DNA of 64,000 nt from Achromobacter sp. Bel. Lineage in GTDB: Bacteria > Pseudomonadota > Gammaproteobacteria > Burkholderiales > Burkholderiaceae_B. A program made the translations under genes and the position numbers. The stretch covers positions 1-64,000 of the forward strand of contig NZ_JABBJN010000022.1 of assembly GCF_012928505.1 (NCBI RefSeq). Direction: 5' to 3'. The notes below the pieces were generated by a model. It made no database searches. It was not told where the DNA came from and worked only from the letters and a program-made list of their open reading frames with translations. This document shows, one piece after another, positions 45,486 through 54,881 of this stretch. Each line of letters begins with the position of its first letter. Positions within the stretch are counted from its first letter, which is position 1.

Positions 45486-46359
45486 GGCGCTTGCCTCCCT
45501 GGCCGCCCCGGCCTTGACGCATCCAGCGCTTGAAGCGCGCCGGATCCCAGATGCCTTGCGGCAGGAACAACACAATCACCACCAGAATCACTCCGTTCGC
45601 GATCAGGCGCAAATCCGCGAAGCCGCGCAGCAGCTCGGGCAGCACCGTAATGATGAAGCTGCCCAGCACCGGACCGGCCAGGCCGCCGATGCCGCCCAGG
45701 ATGGCCATGGTCAGGATTTCAACGCCACGGTCGAAACCGTATTCGTTAGGGCCGATGAAGAACGTCAGGTGCGCGTTCAGCGCGCCGGCCAGGCCGGCGA
45801 TCATGGCGCCAGCCACGAAGGCCAGCATCTTGTTGGCGCGCACGTCGATGCCCATCAGGCCCGCGGCCGTTTCGTCGCCGCGAATGGCGTCGAACGAGCG
45901 GCCGATCTTGGACGCGCGCACGCGCCACAGCACGAACAGGACGATGACGACCGACAACACCACATGCCACCACTGCGTCAGCTGCGGGATGCCGTTCAGG
46001 CCCAGCGCGCCGCCGGTGAGGGACTCGGTGTTCAGGATGGTCACGCGGACGACTTCGCCGAAGCCCAGCGTGGCCATGGCCAGATAGACCCCTGACAGGC
46101 GCAAGGTCGGCAAGCCGATCAGCGCCGCCACGAGGGCGGGCGCCGCCATGCCGCCGGCCAGGGCGACCGTGAACGGGGCGTCGTAGTTCATGGTGAGCAG
46201 CGCGGCGGTATACGCCCCGATGCCCATGAAAGCGGCGTTGGCCATGGCCAGCATGCCGCAGGCCAGGGTCAGCCAGATGGAGAGGGCCAGCAAGGCGTTG
46301 GTGCCCAGCGTGAGCACCAGGTTGCCGTAGATGGCCCAGAAGTTTTCGAATCCGCTCAT
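45478..46359 (-). CDS. livM: LivM, branched-chain amino acid ABC transporter permease
   Basis: This 293-aa permease has about eight to ten hydrophobic segments and the family block SFDAIRGDETAAGLMGIDVR, the cytoplasmic loop that contacts the ATPases. It forms the membrane channel with LivH, which ends just 3 nt upstream. Confidence 0.95.
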   Translation of the reverse strand: MSGFENFWAIYGNLVLTLGTNALLALSIWLTLACGMLAMANAAFMGIGAYTAALLTMNYDAPFTVALAGGMAAPALVAALIGLPTLRLSGVYLAMATLGFGEVVRVTILNTESLTGGALGLNGIPQLTQWWHVVLSVVIVLFVLWRVRASKIGRSFDAIRGDETAAGLMGIDVRANKMLAFVAGAMIAGLAGALNAHLTFFIGPNEYGFDRGVEILTMAILGGIGGLAGPVLGSFIITVLPELLRGFADLRLIANGVILVVIVLFLPQGIWDPARFKRWMRQGRGGQGGKRHA

Positions 46360-46362
46360 TCT

Positions 46363-47244
46363 TTAAGCCTTGCGTTGAACCACTTTGCCGAACAGACCTT
46401 GCGGGCGCACCAGCAGGATCAGGAACAGCAGGCCGAAAGCCACCGCATCGCGCATGGTGGAACCGACGTACGCGACCGACAGCACCTCGGCGAAGCCCAG
46501 GAACAGCCCGCCCAGCATGGCGCCGCGGATGTCGCCCATGCCGCCCAGGATGATGACCGCGATGCCCTTGTGCAGCATCGGCTGGCCCATCAGCGGGAAC
46601 AGCGCGTTGGAATACAGTCCGATCAGCACGCCTGCCACGCCGCCCAGGGCGGCCGCGGCGAACGAGGTGGTGACGAACAGGCGCTCGACGTTGATGCCCA
46701 GCAGCCAGGCGGCCTTGGGCGATTCGGCGATGGCGCGCAGCGCGCGGCCGAACTGCGTGCGGCGCATGACGTACATCAGCACGGCCATCAGCGCGAACGA
46801 CAGGAAGATGATGCCCAACTCGATGACGGTCAGGTGCAGACCGGCGACCTCGATCACTTCCTCGGGCACGGTGCCGTGCGGGAAGCGCAGGTTGCTGGCG
46901 CCGAAAATGCTTTGGGCGCCGTTGTTCAGGATGATGCCCACGCCAATCGTGGCGATCATGGGGATCAAGTGCGGCGCGTTGCGCTTGCGCAGGGGCTTGA
47001 GCACCAGGTAGTCGATGATGACGCCGGTGAAGCCGGCCACGAAGAACGCGACCATCAGCGCACCCCACAGGGGCAAGCCGAATTGCTGGACGACGAACAG
47101 TGCCGCGTAGGCGCCAACCATGAAGACGGCGCCGTGCGCCAGGTTGATCACCCCGAGCACGCCGAAGATCAGAGTGAAGCCCAGCGCGAACAGTGCATAC
47201 ACACAGCCCAGCGACAAGGCATTGACGAATTGTTGTTCGAACAT
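46363..47244 (-). CDS. livH: LivH, branched-chain amino acid ABC transporter permease
   Basis: This 293-aa permease begins at the ATG at 47244 and has the LivH blocks LGVINLAHGAVFMVGAYAAL and LRAIAESPKAAWLLGINVER. Multiple membrane segments span the length. It follows livJ after 165 nt containing a strong hairpin. Confidence 0.95.
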   Translation of the reverse strand: MFEQQFVNALSLGCVYALFALGFTLIFGVLGVINLAHGAVFMVGAYAALFVVQQFGLPLWGALMVAFFVAGFTGVIIDYLVLKPLRKRNAPHLIPMIATIGVGIILNNGAQSIFGASNLRFPHGTVPEEVIEVAGLHLTVIELGIIFLSFALMAVLMYVMRRTQFGRALRAIAESPKAAWLLGINVERLFVTTSFAAAALGGVAGVLIGLYSNALFPLMGQPMLHKGIAVIILGGMGDIRGAMLGGLFLGFAEVLSVAYVGSTMRDAVAFGLLFLILLVRPQGLFGKVVQRKA

Positions 47245-47346
47245 GATGGGACTTTCCAGATTTATGAGGGCCTCCACGCGCCCGCTGCGTGGTCTGGCTC
47301 TCCCGAGGGAGGCCATTTTTGTCTTGGGACGGCCCTACGATAAAAA

Positions 47347-47382
47347 GCGCCTTGCGGACAGCCGGGGCCGTCCGCAAGGCGC
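47347..47382 (-). terminator. Strong hairpin between livJ and livH (partial terminator)
   Basis: A 13-bp perfect stem (GCGCCTTGCGGAC with GTCCGCAAGGCGC, 10-nt loop) followed by TTTTTA on the minus strand. It sits 28 nt after the livJ stop. It probably lets livJ be expressed above the membrane genes. Confidence 0.85.
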
Positions 47383-47409
47383 ATCCCCCCGCGCGGGGAT
47401 GCGTACTGC

Positions 47410-48564
47410 TTACTTCTCGATGACGTACTTGCCGTCCTTGGTCACGCTGACGATCGGCGCCTGGTCGGCGTCGTAGCCGGCGGGCTTGCCGGCGCGGTCG
47501 TTGGCTTGACGGAACTTGAACGGGCCGGTGGCGCCGGTCCAGGTCACGGAAGGCAGGGCATCGCGCAGGGCAGCGCGGTCCTTGGGCAGTTCGCCGGTGA
47601 TCTTGGTGTTCTTCAGCGCCTGGGCCACGATGTACATGGCGTCATACGACTGGGCGGCGAACTGGTCGGGCGAACCGTTGAACTTGGCCTTGTAGGCGTC
47701 GATGAACTTGACGTTCTCGGGAGCCTTGTTCTCGATCGACCACGGGCTGCCGATCCACAGATTGTTCGATGCGCCGCCAGGGGCCAGGTCGAAAATCTTG
47801 ACCGAGTTCATGCCGTTGCCGCCGATGACGGGCACATTCAGGCCCAGTTGGCGGGCTTGCACCATGATCGGGGCGCCTTCTGCCAGCAGTGCGGACAGCA
47901 CGATGGCGTCGGGGTTGGTGCCCTTGATCTTGGTCAGCTGGGCCTTGAAGTCCACGTCGCCCTTGGCGAACGTTTCGGTCGTGGTGACCGGGATCTTCTG
48001 GTCTTCCAGGGCCTTCTTGAAGTTGTCGTAGCCGCTCTTGGTGAAGACGTCGTCGTTGCCGTAGAGCACCGCCACGTTCTTCAGGCCGGTCTTGGCCTTG
48101 ACGGTGGAGATGGTGGCCGGCAGCACGTCGGCTTCGGTGACCGAGTTGCGGAACACGTAGTTGCCGATGGAGGTGATGCCGTCGGCGGTGTTGGACGTGC
48201 CGAAGGCGACCGTCTTGGCGGCTTGGGCGATCGGGTCGGCGGCTTGGGCCGAGTTCGACAGCGTCGGGCCGAAGACCATCAGGACGTTGTCCTTGAAGAT
48301 CAGTTTCTTGAAGACGTTGATGGCTTCTTCTTTCTTGCCTTGTTCGTCCTCGACCACCAGCACGAGCTTGTTGCCGTTGATACCGCCCGCAGCGTTGATT
48401 TCATCAGCGGCAAGCTGGAAACCGTTGCGGATCGACACGCCGTACTGCGCGGCGCCGCCGGACAGGGCTTCCGCCACACCCAGCTTGATGTCAGCCGCGT
48501 TCGCAGCCGGGACGATACCGGCGGCGATCAGCGCGGCCAGCAGCTTCTTGGTCTTGGATTGCAT
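47410..48564 (-). CDS. livJ: LivJ-type branched-chain amino acid binding protein
   Basis: This 384-aa periplasmic protein has a signal peptide (KLLAALIAAGIVPAANA) and the type I binding fold of LivJ proteins (LGVAEALSGGAAQYGVSIRN; AADEINAAGGINGNKLVLVV). It is the receptor for the LivHMGF importer downstream. Specificity may be wider than leucine, isoleucine and valine. The ATG at 48564 is chosen. Confidence 0.95.
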   Translation of the reverse strand: MQSKTKKLLAALIAAGIVPAANAADIKLGVAEALSGGAAQYGVSIRNGFQLAADEINAAGGINGNKLVLVVEDEQGKKEEAINVFKKLIFKDNVLMVFGPTLSNSAQAADPIAQAAKTVAFGTSNTADGITSIGNYVFRNSVTEADVLPATISTVKAKTGLKNVAVLYGNDDVFTKSGYDNFKKALEDQKIPVTTTETFAKGDVDFKAQLTKIKGTNPDAIVLSALLAEGAPIMVQARQLGLNVPVIGGNGMNSVKIFDLAPGGASNNLWIGSPWSIENKAPENVKFIDAYKAKFNGSPDQFAAQSYDAMYIVAQALKNTKITGELPKDRAALRDALPSVTWTGATGPFKFRQANDRAGKPAGYDADQAPIVSVTKDGKYVIEK

Positions 48565-48825
48565 GGTTGATACCACCTTAAAGTCTGTCTCGGAATATTG
48601 GTAATCCGGGCTGGTGTAATCCCGCCGGATTGACGTCTTATGCCGCCTAAAGGCGTCATGATTGCGCGTCAAGACCCGGGATATTACTCCTTTGTATCAG
48701 GCCGAAACTCGAATGTGGTTCGAGAAAAGCCCGAAAACCGCCCATTTTTTTGTAAAAAACGCGGTATTACTAGCAAAAACCCTACGCTGGGCTGAATGCC
48801 GTTCAGCCTGCAGCGAACCTCCCTG

Positions 48826-49920
48826 CTACCTGCCCGACAGCGCCACGCCCAGGTACTGGCCGTAAGCGCTTTCGGTCAGGCGGAACCACGGCATCTCGCT
48901 GTCGCGAAAGCCCATGTAACTGTCGTGTATGACCTTGAACTTCGGGTCTTTGGCGGCCAAGTCCTGATACGCCTGCTGCGTCGTTTCGAACGCCACGTCC
49001 AGGATCGCGCGCGGAAAGGTGCGCACTTGCGCGCCGCTTGCCGTCAATTGCGCCAGCGCGGCCGGGTTGCGGGCGTCGTAGCGCGCGGTCAAGGACACAT
49101 GCGCGGCCAGCGAAGCGGCCTGAACCACCGCCTGGTAATGCTTGGGCAGCTTGTTCCAGGCCTCATCATTGATATAGAGCGACAACTGTTCGCCGCCTGC
49201 CCACCAGCCGGGTGCGTAGTAATACTTAGCTACCTTATTCAGGCCCAGCTTCTCGTCGTCATAGGCGCCTGCGCCGGCGACCGCTTGCAGGCCGTCTTTC
49301 TCGAAAGCCTCGGCCAGCGGCTTGGCCGGATCGGCCTGCGGGGACACGCCCATGCGTCCAAGCACGTCGGCGGCCAGCCCGCTCACCCGCATCTTCAGGT
49401 CTTTCAAGTCAGCCAGCCGCTTGATTTCCCGGGTGTACCAGCCGCCCATCTGCGCGCCGGTGTTGCCCAGCGGGAAGTTGATGATCTTTTCCGGCTTGAA
49501 GAGTTCGCGGGTCAGGCGCAAGCCGTCGCCTTCGCTCATCCAGGCATTCATCTGGCGCGCGTTCAAGCCGAAGGGCACGGCGGCGTCGAAGCAAAAGGCG
49601 GGATTCTTGGCGAAGAGGAAACGGGACGAGCCATGGCCGCATTCCACCTTGCCGGTGGAGACGGTTTCAAGCAGGTCGGATGCCGGCGCGATCTCGCCTT
49701 CGGGGAAATGGCGGATGTTGAACTTGCCGCCCGTGGCTTCCGAGACGAATTTGCAGAAATGCTCGCCGGCGCCAATGCGCAAGTCCAGGGCGGCAGGAAA
49801 GGCAGACGACAGGCGCCAGCTCACGGACGGCATGTCCTGCGCGAACGCAGGCGTGCTGACGGCGGCTCCCGTGGCGACGGCGCCGAGTCCGGCGTGCTTC
49901 AAGAATGAACGTCGTTGCAT
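48826..49920 (-). CDS. TRAP transporter substrate-binding protein (DctP family), orphan
   Basis: This 364-aa protein begins with a Tat-like signal (MQRRSFLKHAGLGAVATGAA) and has the DctP-family body (FPEGEIAPASDLLETVSTGK; LKDLKMRVSGLAADVLGRMG). The conserved Arg that binds the substrate carboxylate lies in LKMRVSGL. No DctQ or DctM gene is adjacent, so it must use membrane subunits encoded elsewhere or be a stand-alone receptor. Substrate is unknown, usually an organic acid. Confidence 0.92.
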   Translation of the reverse strand: MQRRSFLKHAGLGAVATGAAVSTPAFAQDMPSVSWRLSSAFPAALDLRIGAGEHFCKFVSEATGGKFNIRHFPEGEIAPASDLLETVSTGKVECGHGSSRFLFAKNPAFCFDAAVPFGLNARQMNAWMSEGDGLRLTRELFKPEKIINFPLGNTGAQMGGWYTREIKRLADLKDLKMRVSGLAADVLGRMGVSPQADPAKPLAEAFEKDGLQAVAGAGAYDDEKLGLNKVAKYYYAPGWWAGGEQLSLYINDEAWNKLPKHYQAVVQAASLAAHVSLTARYDARNPAALAQLTASGAQVRTFPRAILDVAFETTQQAYQDLAAKDPKFKVIHDSYMGFRDSEMPWFRLTESAYGQYLGVALSGR

Positions 49921-50090
49921 CTCTCTTTGCTCCTTACAGCAACTCCTGGGACTTCGAGCAATACCCGCCGGATATTACACGCTGGCGGGGGTTGGGATCG
50001 CTAGAGGAATTCCCGAGCCGGTAAGGGAATGCAAAGACGGGGAAATGCGAAGACGCGCGGCGGCGGCGGCCGCCCGCGCGTCGGGCGGGA

Positions 50091-51455
50091 TCAAGTCCCC
50101 GCGATAGCCATTTGCTCGATCAGGATCGAACCCGTGGTCTTGGTGCCGCGCGAAATGGTGTCAGCGCCCACGGCGACGATCTGCTGGAACATGTCGGCAA
50201 GGTTGCCGGCGATGGTGATTTCCTGGACGGCATGCTGGATCTTGCCGTTTTCCACCCAGTAGCCGAACGCGCCGCGCGAATAATCGCCGGTAACGTAGTT
50301 GACGCCCTGCCCGATCAGTTCGGTGACGAGGAATCCCGTGCCCAGCTTCTTCAGCATGGCTTCGAAGTTGTCGCCGCGCTTGGTCAGCGTGGAGCTGAAC
50401 ACCAGGTTGTGCGAGCCGCCGGCGTTGCCGGTGGTGGCCATGCCCAGTTTGCGGGCCGTGTAGGAAGACAGGAAATAGCCTTCCAGCACGCCAGCCGACA
50501 CCACGTTGCGGCGGCGCGTGCGCACGCCTTCGTCGTCAAACGGCGAGCTGCCCATGCCGCCCGGGATGTGGGGGTCTTCGGTCAGGTTGATGTGCTTGGG
50601 GAAGATCGGCTTGCCCAGCGAGTCCACCAGGAAGCTGGCCTTGCGGTAGAGCGCACCGCCATTGACGGCCTGGGTCAGCGCGCCGACCAGCCCCAGCGCC
50701 AGCGGCGCTTCGAACAAGACGGGGAACTTGCCGGTGCGGATGCGGCGGGCCGACAAGCGGCTCAGCGTGCGCTCGGCGGCGTAGCGTCCGATGGCCTCGG
50801 GCGACGCCAGTTTGGCCGGATCGCGTTCGGAGGTGTACCAGTAGTCGCGCTGCATGCCGTTGCCGCGGCCCGCGATGGGGGCCACGGACAGGCTGTGGCG
50901 CGAATATGGGTAGCCGCCCAGGAAGCCCCGGGTGTTGCCCATCACGAACTGGCCTTCGTAGGTGCCCACGGTGGCGCCATCGGTATTGGTGATGCGCGGA
51001 TCGACGTCGCGCGCGGCGCGCTCGGCGCGCAAGGCGAGTTCGGCGGCCTCTTCGGTGGACACGCTCCAGGCGCGGTGCAGATCCAGATCGGGGAATTCGG
51101 TGGCCAGCTGGTCGGCGTCAGGCAGGCCGGCGGCCGGATCGGCGGCGGTATGGCGCGCGATGTGCCACGCGGCTTCGACCGTCTGGCGCAAGGCCGCTTC
51201 GGAGAAGTCGGAGGTCGAGGCGGACCCGCGGCTCTGCCCGGCGTAGACCGTCAGGTCCAGCGAGCGGTCGCGCGTCTGCTCAACGGTTTCGATGTCGTTC
51301 TTTCGGACCGAGACCGACAGGCCCAGGCTTTCCGAGACTTCCGCCGCGGCGTCCGAGGCGCCGATCTGGCGCGCGTAGGCGAGGGTTTGTTCGACGAGTT
51401 CGGAAAAACGCGCGTGATTCGCCGCCAGCGGCAAGGATGAGGAGGATTTAACCAT
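50091..51455 (-). CDS. pmbA: PmbA/TldE, metalloprotease subunit
   Basis: This 454-aa protein is the TldE partner of TldD, a protease that acts on unfolded peptides such as microcin precursors and CcdA. Family blocks include [37 protein letters not shown] and [20 protein letters not shown]. It lacks the zinc motif, as expected for TldE. The ATG at 51455 is chosen. It is divergent from yjgA across 58 nt, a conserved arrangement. Confidence 0.95.
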   Translation of the reverse strand: MVKSSSSLPLAANHARFSELVEQTLAYARQIGASDAAAEVSESLGLSVSVRKNDIETVEQTRDRSLDLTVYAGQSRGSASTSDFSEAALRQTVEAAWHIARHTAADPAAGLPDADQLATEFPDLDLHRAWSVSTEEAAELALRAERAARDVDPRITNTDGATVGTYEGQFVMGNTRGFLGGYPYSRHSLSVAPIAGRGNGMQRDYWYTSERDPAKLASPEAIGRYAAERTLSRLSARRIRTGKFPVLFEAPLALGLVGALTQAVNGGALYRKASFLVDSLGKPIFPKHINLTEDPHIPGGMGSSPFDDEGVRTRRRNVVSAGVLEGYFLSSYTARKLGMATTGNAGGSHNLVFSSTLTKRGDNFEAMLKKLGTGFLVTELIGQGVNYVTGDYSRGAFGYWVENGKIQHAVQEITIAGNLADMFQQIVAVGADTISRGTKTTGSILIEQMAIAGT

Positions 51456-51513
51456 TGCTGTCCAATTTGCAGAGACGGTTATCATAGCCAAGTCTGTCAA
51501 CGCGCAGTTTTCC

Positions 51514-52065
51514 ATGAATTCCCATACTGAAGAAGAATCCGTCGACGACGGTTACGATGAAAACGGCTACGACCGTCCCAGCAAGTCCCAGGTCAAGCGT
51601 GAAATGCACGCCTTGCTGGACCTGGGCAAACAGCTGATCGAACTGTCCCCCGAACGCCTCAAGCAACTGCCGCTGGCCGAACGCCTCTATGAAGCGATCC
51701 GCATGGCGCAGCGCACGACCGGCCGCGAAGGCCGCCGCCGGCAAGTCCATTTCGTGGGCAAGCTGATGCGCGACGCCCCCGCGGACGAGATCCGCGCCCA
51801 GCTTGACGTCTGGGAAAACGGCTCGCGTGAAGAAACCGCCGCGATGCACCGGCTGGAAACGCTGCGCGACCGCCTGCTGGACGACGACGACCTGCTGACC
51901 AAGCTGCTGGCGAACAACCCCCAGGCCGATGCGCAGCAATTGCGCACGCTGATCCGCGCCGCGCGCAAGGAAAAGCTGGGCAACGCCGCGCTGCTGCAGG
52001 GGCAGGAGCCGCAGAAGAAGCACTATCGCGCGCTGTTCCAGGCGTTAAAGACCCTGACGCTCTGA
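51514..52065 (+). CDS. yjgA: YjgA/DarP (DUF615) ribosome-associated protein
   Basis: This 183-aa protein belongs to DUF615 (DarP), which binds late 50S ribosome precursors and assists assembly. Family-like parts are [39 protein letters not shown] and the C-terminal [20 protein letters not shown]. It is divergent from pmbA, as in most proteobacteria. Confidence 0.95.
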   Translation: MNSHTEEESVDDGYDENGYDRPSKSQVKREMHALLDLGKQLIELSPERLKQLPLAERLYEAIRMAQRTTGREGRRRQVHFVGKLMRDAPADEIRAQLDVWENGSREETAAMHRLETLRDRLLDDDDLLTKLLANNPQADAQQLRTLIRAARKEKLGNAALLQGQEPQKKHYRALFQALKTLTL

Positions 52066-52098
52066 TCCCCTTCCCTGTTTTTTTGCCGCCGGCCGTCC

Positions 52099-52776
52099 AT
52101 GAACGCATCTACTGACCTGCTCGATTGCATCGAGATCGAAACCGCCCCCCATCCCACGCACGCCGTGATCTGGCTGCACGGCTTGGGCGCCGACGGCAAT
52201 GACTTCGCGCCCATCGTCCCGGAACTGGACCTGCCCGCGGGCCTGGGGGTGCGCTTCGTGTTCCCCAACGCGCCGGTGCAGCGCGTAACGATCAACAACG
52301 GCATGGCGATGCGGTCGTGGTACGACATCCTTGTGATGGACCTGGTGCGCGTGGAAGACGCCAAGGGCATTCGGGCGTCCGAAGCCGCCATCCACAAGCT
52401 GATCGCGCGGGAAAACGCCAGAGGCATCCCCACGTCGAACATCGTGCTGGCCGGGTTTTCGCAAGGCAGCGCCATGACGCTGCACACGGGCCTGCGCCTG
52501 CCTGAAAAGCTCGCGGGCATGATGGCGTTGTCGGGTTACCTGCCGCTGGTGGACACGGCGCAAACCGAACGCAACAGCGCCAACAACGCCACGCCCATCT
52601 TCATGGCCCACGGCCAGTACGACCCGGTCGTGTCGCTGGCGCGCGCCGAGGCGTCGCTGGCCGAACTGAAACGGCTGGGCTACGACGTGCGCTGGCACAC
52701 GTACCCGATGCCGCATTCTGTCTGCGCCGAAGAAGTGGCCGACATCTCGCGCTTCCTAAACGACGTCCTGGCCTGA
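52099..52776 (+). CDS. Carboxylesterase (phospholipase/carboxylesterase family alpha/beta hydrolase)
   Basis: This 225-aa protein belongs to the small carboxylesterase family of alpha/beta hydrolases. The nucleophile elbow GFSQGSAM carries the Ser, and the C-terminal Asp (AHGQYDPVV) and His (YPMPHSVC) complete the triad. The oxyanion block VIWLHGLGADGNDF is present. It is cytosolic with no signal peptide and acts on short-chain esters in known members. Confidence 0.93.
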   Translation: MNASTDLLDCIEIETAPHPTHAVIWLHGLGADGNDFAPIVPELDLPAGLGVRFVFPNAPVQRVTINNGMAMRSWYDILVMDLVRVEDAKGIRASEAAIHKLIARENARGIPTSNIVLAGFSQGSAMTLHTGLRLPEKLAGMMALSGYLPLVDTAQTERNSANNATPIFMAHGQYDPVVSLARAEASLAELKRLGYDVRWHTYPMPHSVCAEEVADISRFLNDVLA

Positions 52777-52822
52777 AGCGGGTTTCGGGCGGCGCGCCCT
52801 GCCCGCCCCGAAAAATCCAATC

Positions 52823-52835
52823 TTGTATACCAAGC
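52823..52835. promoter_or_regulatory. Candidate GntR-type operator before the NitT/TauT-type operon
   Basis: CTTGTATACCAAG is a near-palindrome around TATA, resembling GntR/FCD operators. The half CTTGTAT recurs at 52918-52924, closer to the operon. No regulator gene is adjacent, so this is tentative. Confidence 0.3.
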
Positions 52836-53061
52836 GGTATTCCAGCCCTGAATTTTCCGGGCTGGGCTGGCGCTCGTCCATAGAGAAAAACGCCAATCCC
52901 AAAATACTTGTCGCCCACTTGTATTGAATATAGTATCCGATCCATGCCTTACGGCCCGGGCAGCGATCGTTCGGGCTTCCCTGTTGTTGTTGTCGATTCC
53001 ATCCCATTGGCCGTGTTGCGCCGGGTTGCGGCGTGCCATACAAGACGCAGGAGAAAGTCCC

Positions 53062-54066
53062 GTGAAATCCTTGCCATTGCCCCGCCTGACGGGCGCGGCG
53101 CTGCTTGCGCTGCTTGCCCCGCTGGCCGCCCAGGCCGAAGCCCTGAATCCCCCCGTGAAGGTCCGCTACGAAGAGGTGGTGCGCTCCATCCTCTACGTGC
53201 CCAAGTACGTGGCCCTGTCGCAGGGCTACTTCAAGGACGCCGGGCTGGACGTGTCCATGAAAACCTCCCAGGGCACGGACAAGGGCATGACGGCCCTGTT
53301 GTCGGGCAGCGCCGACATCGTGCTGATCGGACCCGAGGCGTCCATCTATGTGCAAAACAGCGAATCGCCCGTCAAGCCGAAGATCTTCGCCGGATTGACG
53401 GCCACCGACGGCTTTTTCCTGCTGGCGCGCAAACCCATCGACAAGTTCGACTGGTCGATGCTCAAGGGCAAGGACATCATCGGCTTTCGCCCCGGGTCCA
53501 ACCCCATCGTGTTTCTGGAAACCGCGTTGCGCAAGCACGGCCTGGACCCTCAGAAAGACGTGAAACTGCTGAACAACATCGGCATCCCGGCGCGCGCCGG
53601 GGCGTGGATGGCGGGCCAGGGCGAATACGGCATCTTCCTGGAGCCCGAGGCCGGGGAACTCGTGCGTAACGGCAAGGGTTATATCGTGGCTTCCGTCGGC
53701 CATGAAGTGGGCCAGGTGGACTACACCGTCTTCACCGCCACCGACAAGTACATTCGTGACAACCCCAAGGTCATCCAGGCCTGGACCGACGTCGTCGCGC
53801 GCGCCGAGAAGTACGTGAAGGACACGCCCGCCGCCACACTGACCCCGCAGATCATGACGTTTTTCCCCGGCATGGACCCGGGCGCGGTGACCGAAGCGAT
53901 CGAACGCTACAAGCAATACCAGATCTGGAAGACGTCGCCGCTGGTGACGGCCGAGGCCATGGCGAAACTGCAGGACATGCTGATCGCCAGCGCCGTCATG
54001 AAGGACACCGCCCGCGTGAAGTATGAAGACGTGGTGGTGGCCGACTTCGCCAAAAAGGCGCCGTGA
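53062..54066 (+). CDS. NitT/TauT-type ABC transporter substrate-binding protein
   Basis: This 334-aa periplasmic protein belongs to the NMT1/ThiY/SsuA-like receptors. A signal peptide (LTGAALLALLAPLAAQAEA) is followed by LYVPKYVALSQGYFKDAGLD, the family's opening. The GTG at 53062 is chosen because AGGAGA precedes it. It is the first gene of a four-gene operon with ATPase, permease and a cysteine hydrolase. The substrate is probably a nitrogen compound that the hydrolase cleaves. Confidence 0.92.
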   Translation: MKSLPLPRLTGAALLALLAPLAAQAEALNPPVKVRYEEVVRSILYVPKYVALSQGYFKDAGLDVSMKTSQGTDKGMTALLSGSADIVLIGPEASIYVQNSESPVKPKIFAGLTATDGFFLLARKPIDKFDWSMLKGKDIIGFRPGSNPIVFLETALRKHGLDPQKDVKLLNNIGIPARAGAWMAGQGEYGIFLEPEAGELVRNGKGYIVASVGHEVGQVDYTVFTATDKYIRDNPKVIQAWTDVVARAEKYVKDTPAATLTPQIMTFFPGMDPGAVTEAIERYKQYQIWKTSPLVTAEAMAKLQDMLIASAVMKDTARVKYEDVVVADFAKKAP

Positions 54067-54878
54067 TGGGAGCCGCCGTCCATAACCTGAAGCCCGCCGC
54101 CGCCACGGCGAAGATCGAGCTGCGCGACGTCTGCCTGTCGTACTTCACGACCGAGGGCGAAACCGAGGCGCTATCTAACGTGTCGTTCACGCTGGCGCCG
54201 GGCGAATTCGTCAGCCTGATCGGGCAAAGCGGGTGCGGCAAAAGCACCCTGCTGTCTCTGATCGCCGGGCTGATTCCGCCGACTTCGGGCGCCGTGATGA
54301 TCGATGGCCAGGGCGTGACCAAGCCCAATCCGCGCATCGGCTACATGCTGCAGCAGGACTACCTGTTCGAATGGCGCACCATCCTGGACAACGTGATGCT
54401 GGGCGCCGAGATCCAGGGCCGGCGCGACGCGCGCAGCGAGGCGCGCGCCGTGCATCTGCTGGAAAAGTGCGGGCTGGGCGCCTTCCTGTCGCACACGCCT
54501 CGGCAATTGTCGGGCGGCATGCGGCAGCGCGCCGCGTTGGCGCGCACGCTGGTGACCGAGCCGGACGTGATCCTGCTGGACGAGCCGTTCTCGGCGCTGG
54601 ATTCGCAGACGCGGCTGGCAATCTCGGACGAAGTCGTGGACATCCTGCGGCGCGAAGGCAAGACCGTGGTGCTGGTCACGCACGACATCGGCGAGGCCAT
54701 CGCGATGACGGACCGCGTGATCGTGCTGTCGCGCCGGCCCGGTCGCCTGAAAAGCCAATACCGCATCCACTACGGTGACGGCGCGCGTCCCACGCCCTTC
54801 CAGGCGCGCTCGCGGCCGGAATTCAACACTTACTTCAAACAGCTCTGGGATGAGCTGGACGTCCACGTGGAGGGTTGA
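54066..54878 (+). CDS. NitT/TauT-type ABC transporter ATP-binding protein
   Basis: This 270-aa ATPase has Walker A GQSGCGKSTL, signature LSGGMRQRAALARTL and Walker B ILLDEPFSALD, typical of the SsuB/TauB class. The start overlaps the stop of the binding-protein gene (TGATG). The permease gene follows after 3 nt. Confidence 0.95.
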   Translation: MGAAVHNLKPAAATAKIELRDVCLSYFTTEGETEALSNVSFTLAPGEFVSLIGQSGCGKSTLLSLIAGLIPPTSGAVMIDGQGVTKPNPRIGYMLQQDYLFEWRTILDNVMLGAEIQGRRDARSEARAVHLLEKCGLGAFLSHTPRQLSGGMRQRAALARTLVTEPDVILLDEPFSALDSQTRLAISDEVVDILRREGKTVVLVTHDIGEAIAMTDRVIVLSRRPGRLKSQYRIHYGDGARPTPFQARSRPEFNTYFKQLWDELDVHVEG

Positions 54879-54881
54879 CCC

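Noticed and set aside
46375-47343. A long plus-strand open frame opposite livH
   Set aside because: It is rich in His, Gln, Asp and Glu with no hydrophobic core, as expected for the antisense of a membrane protein gene.
50035-50090. CGCGCGGCGG-type low-complexity stretch after pmbA
   Set aside because: It is simple GC-rich sequence without a proper stem and U-run; too weak to call a terminator.
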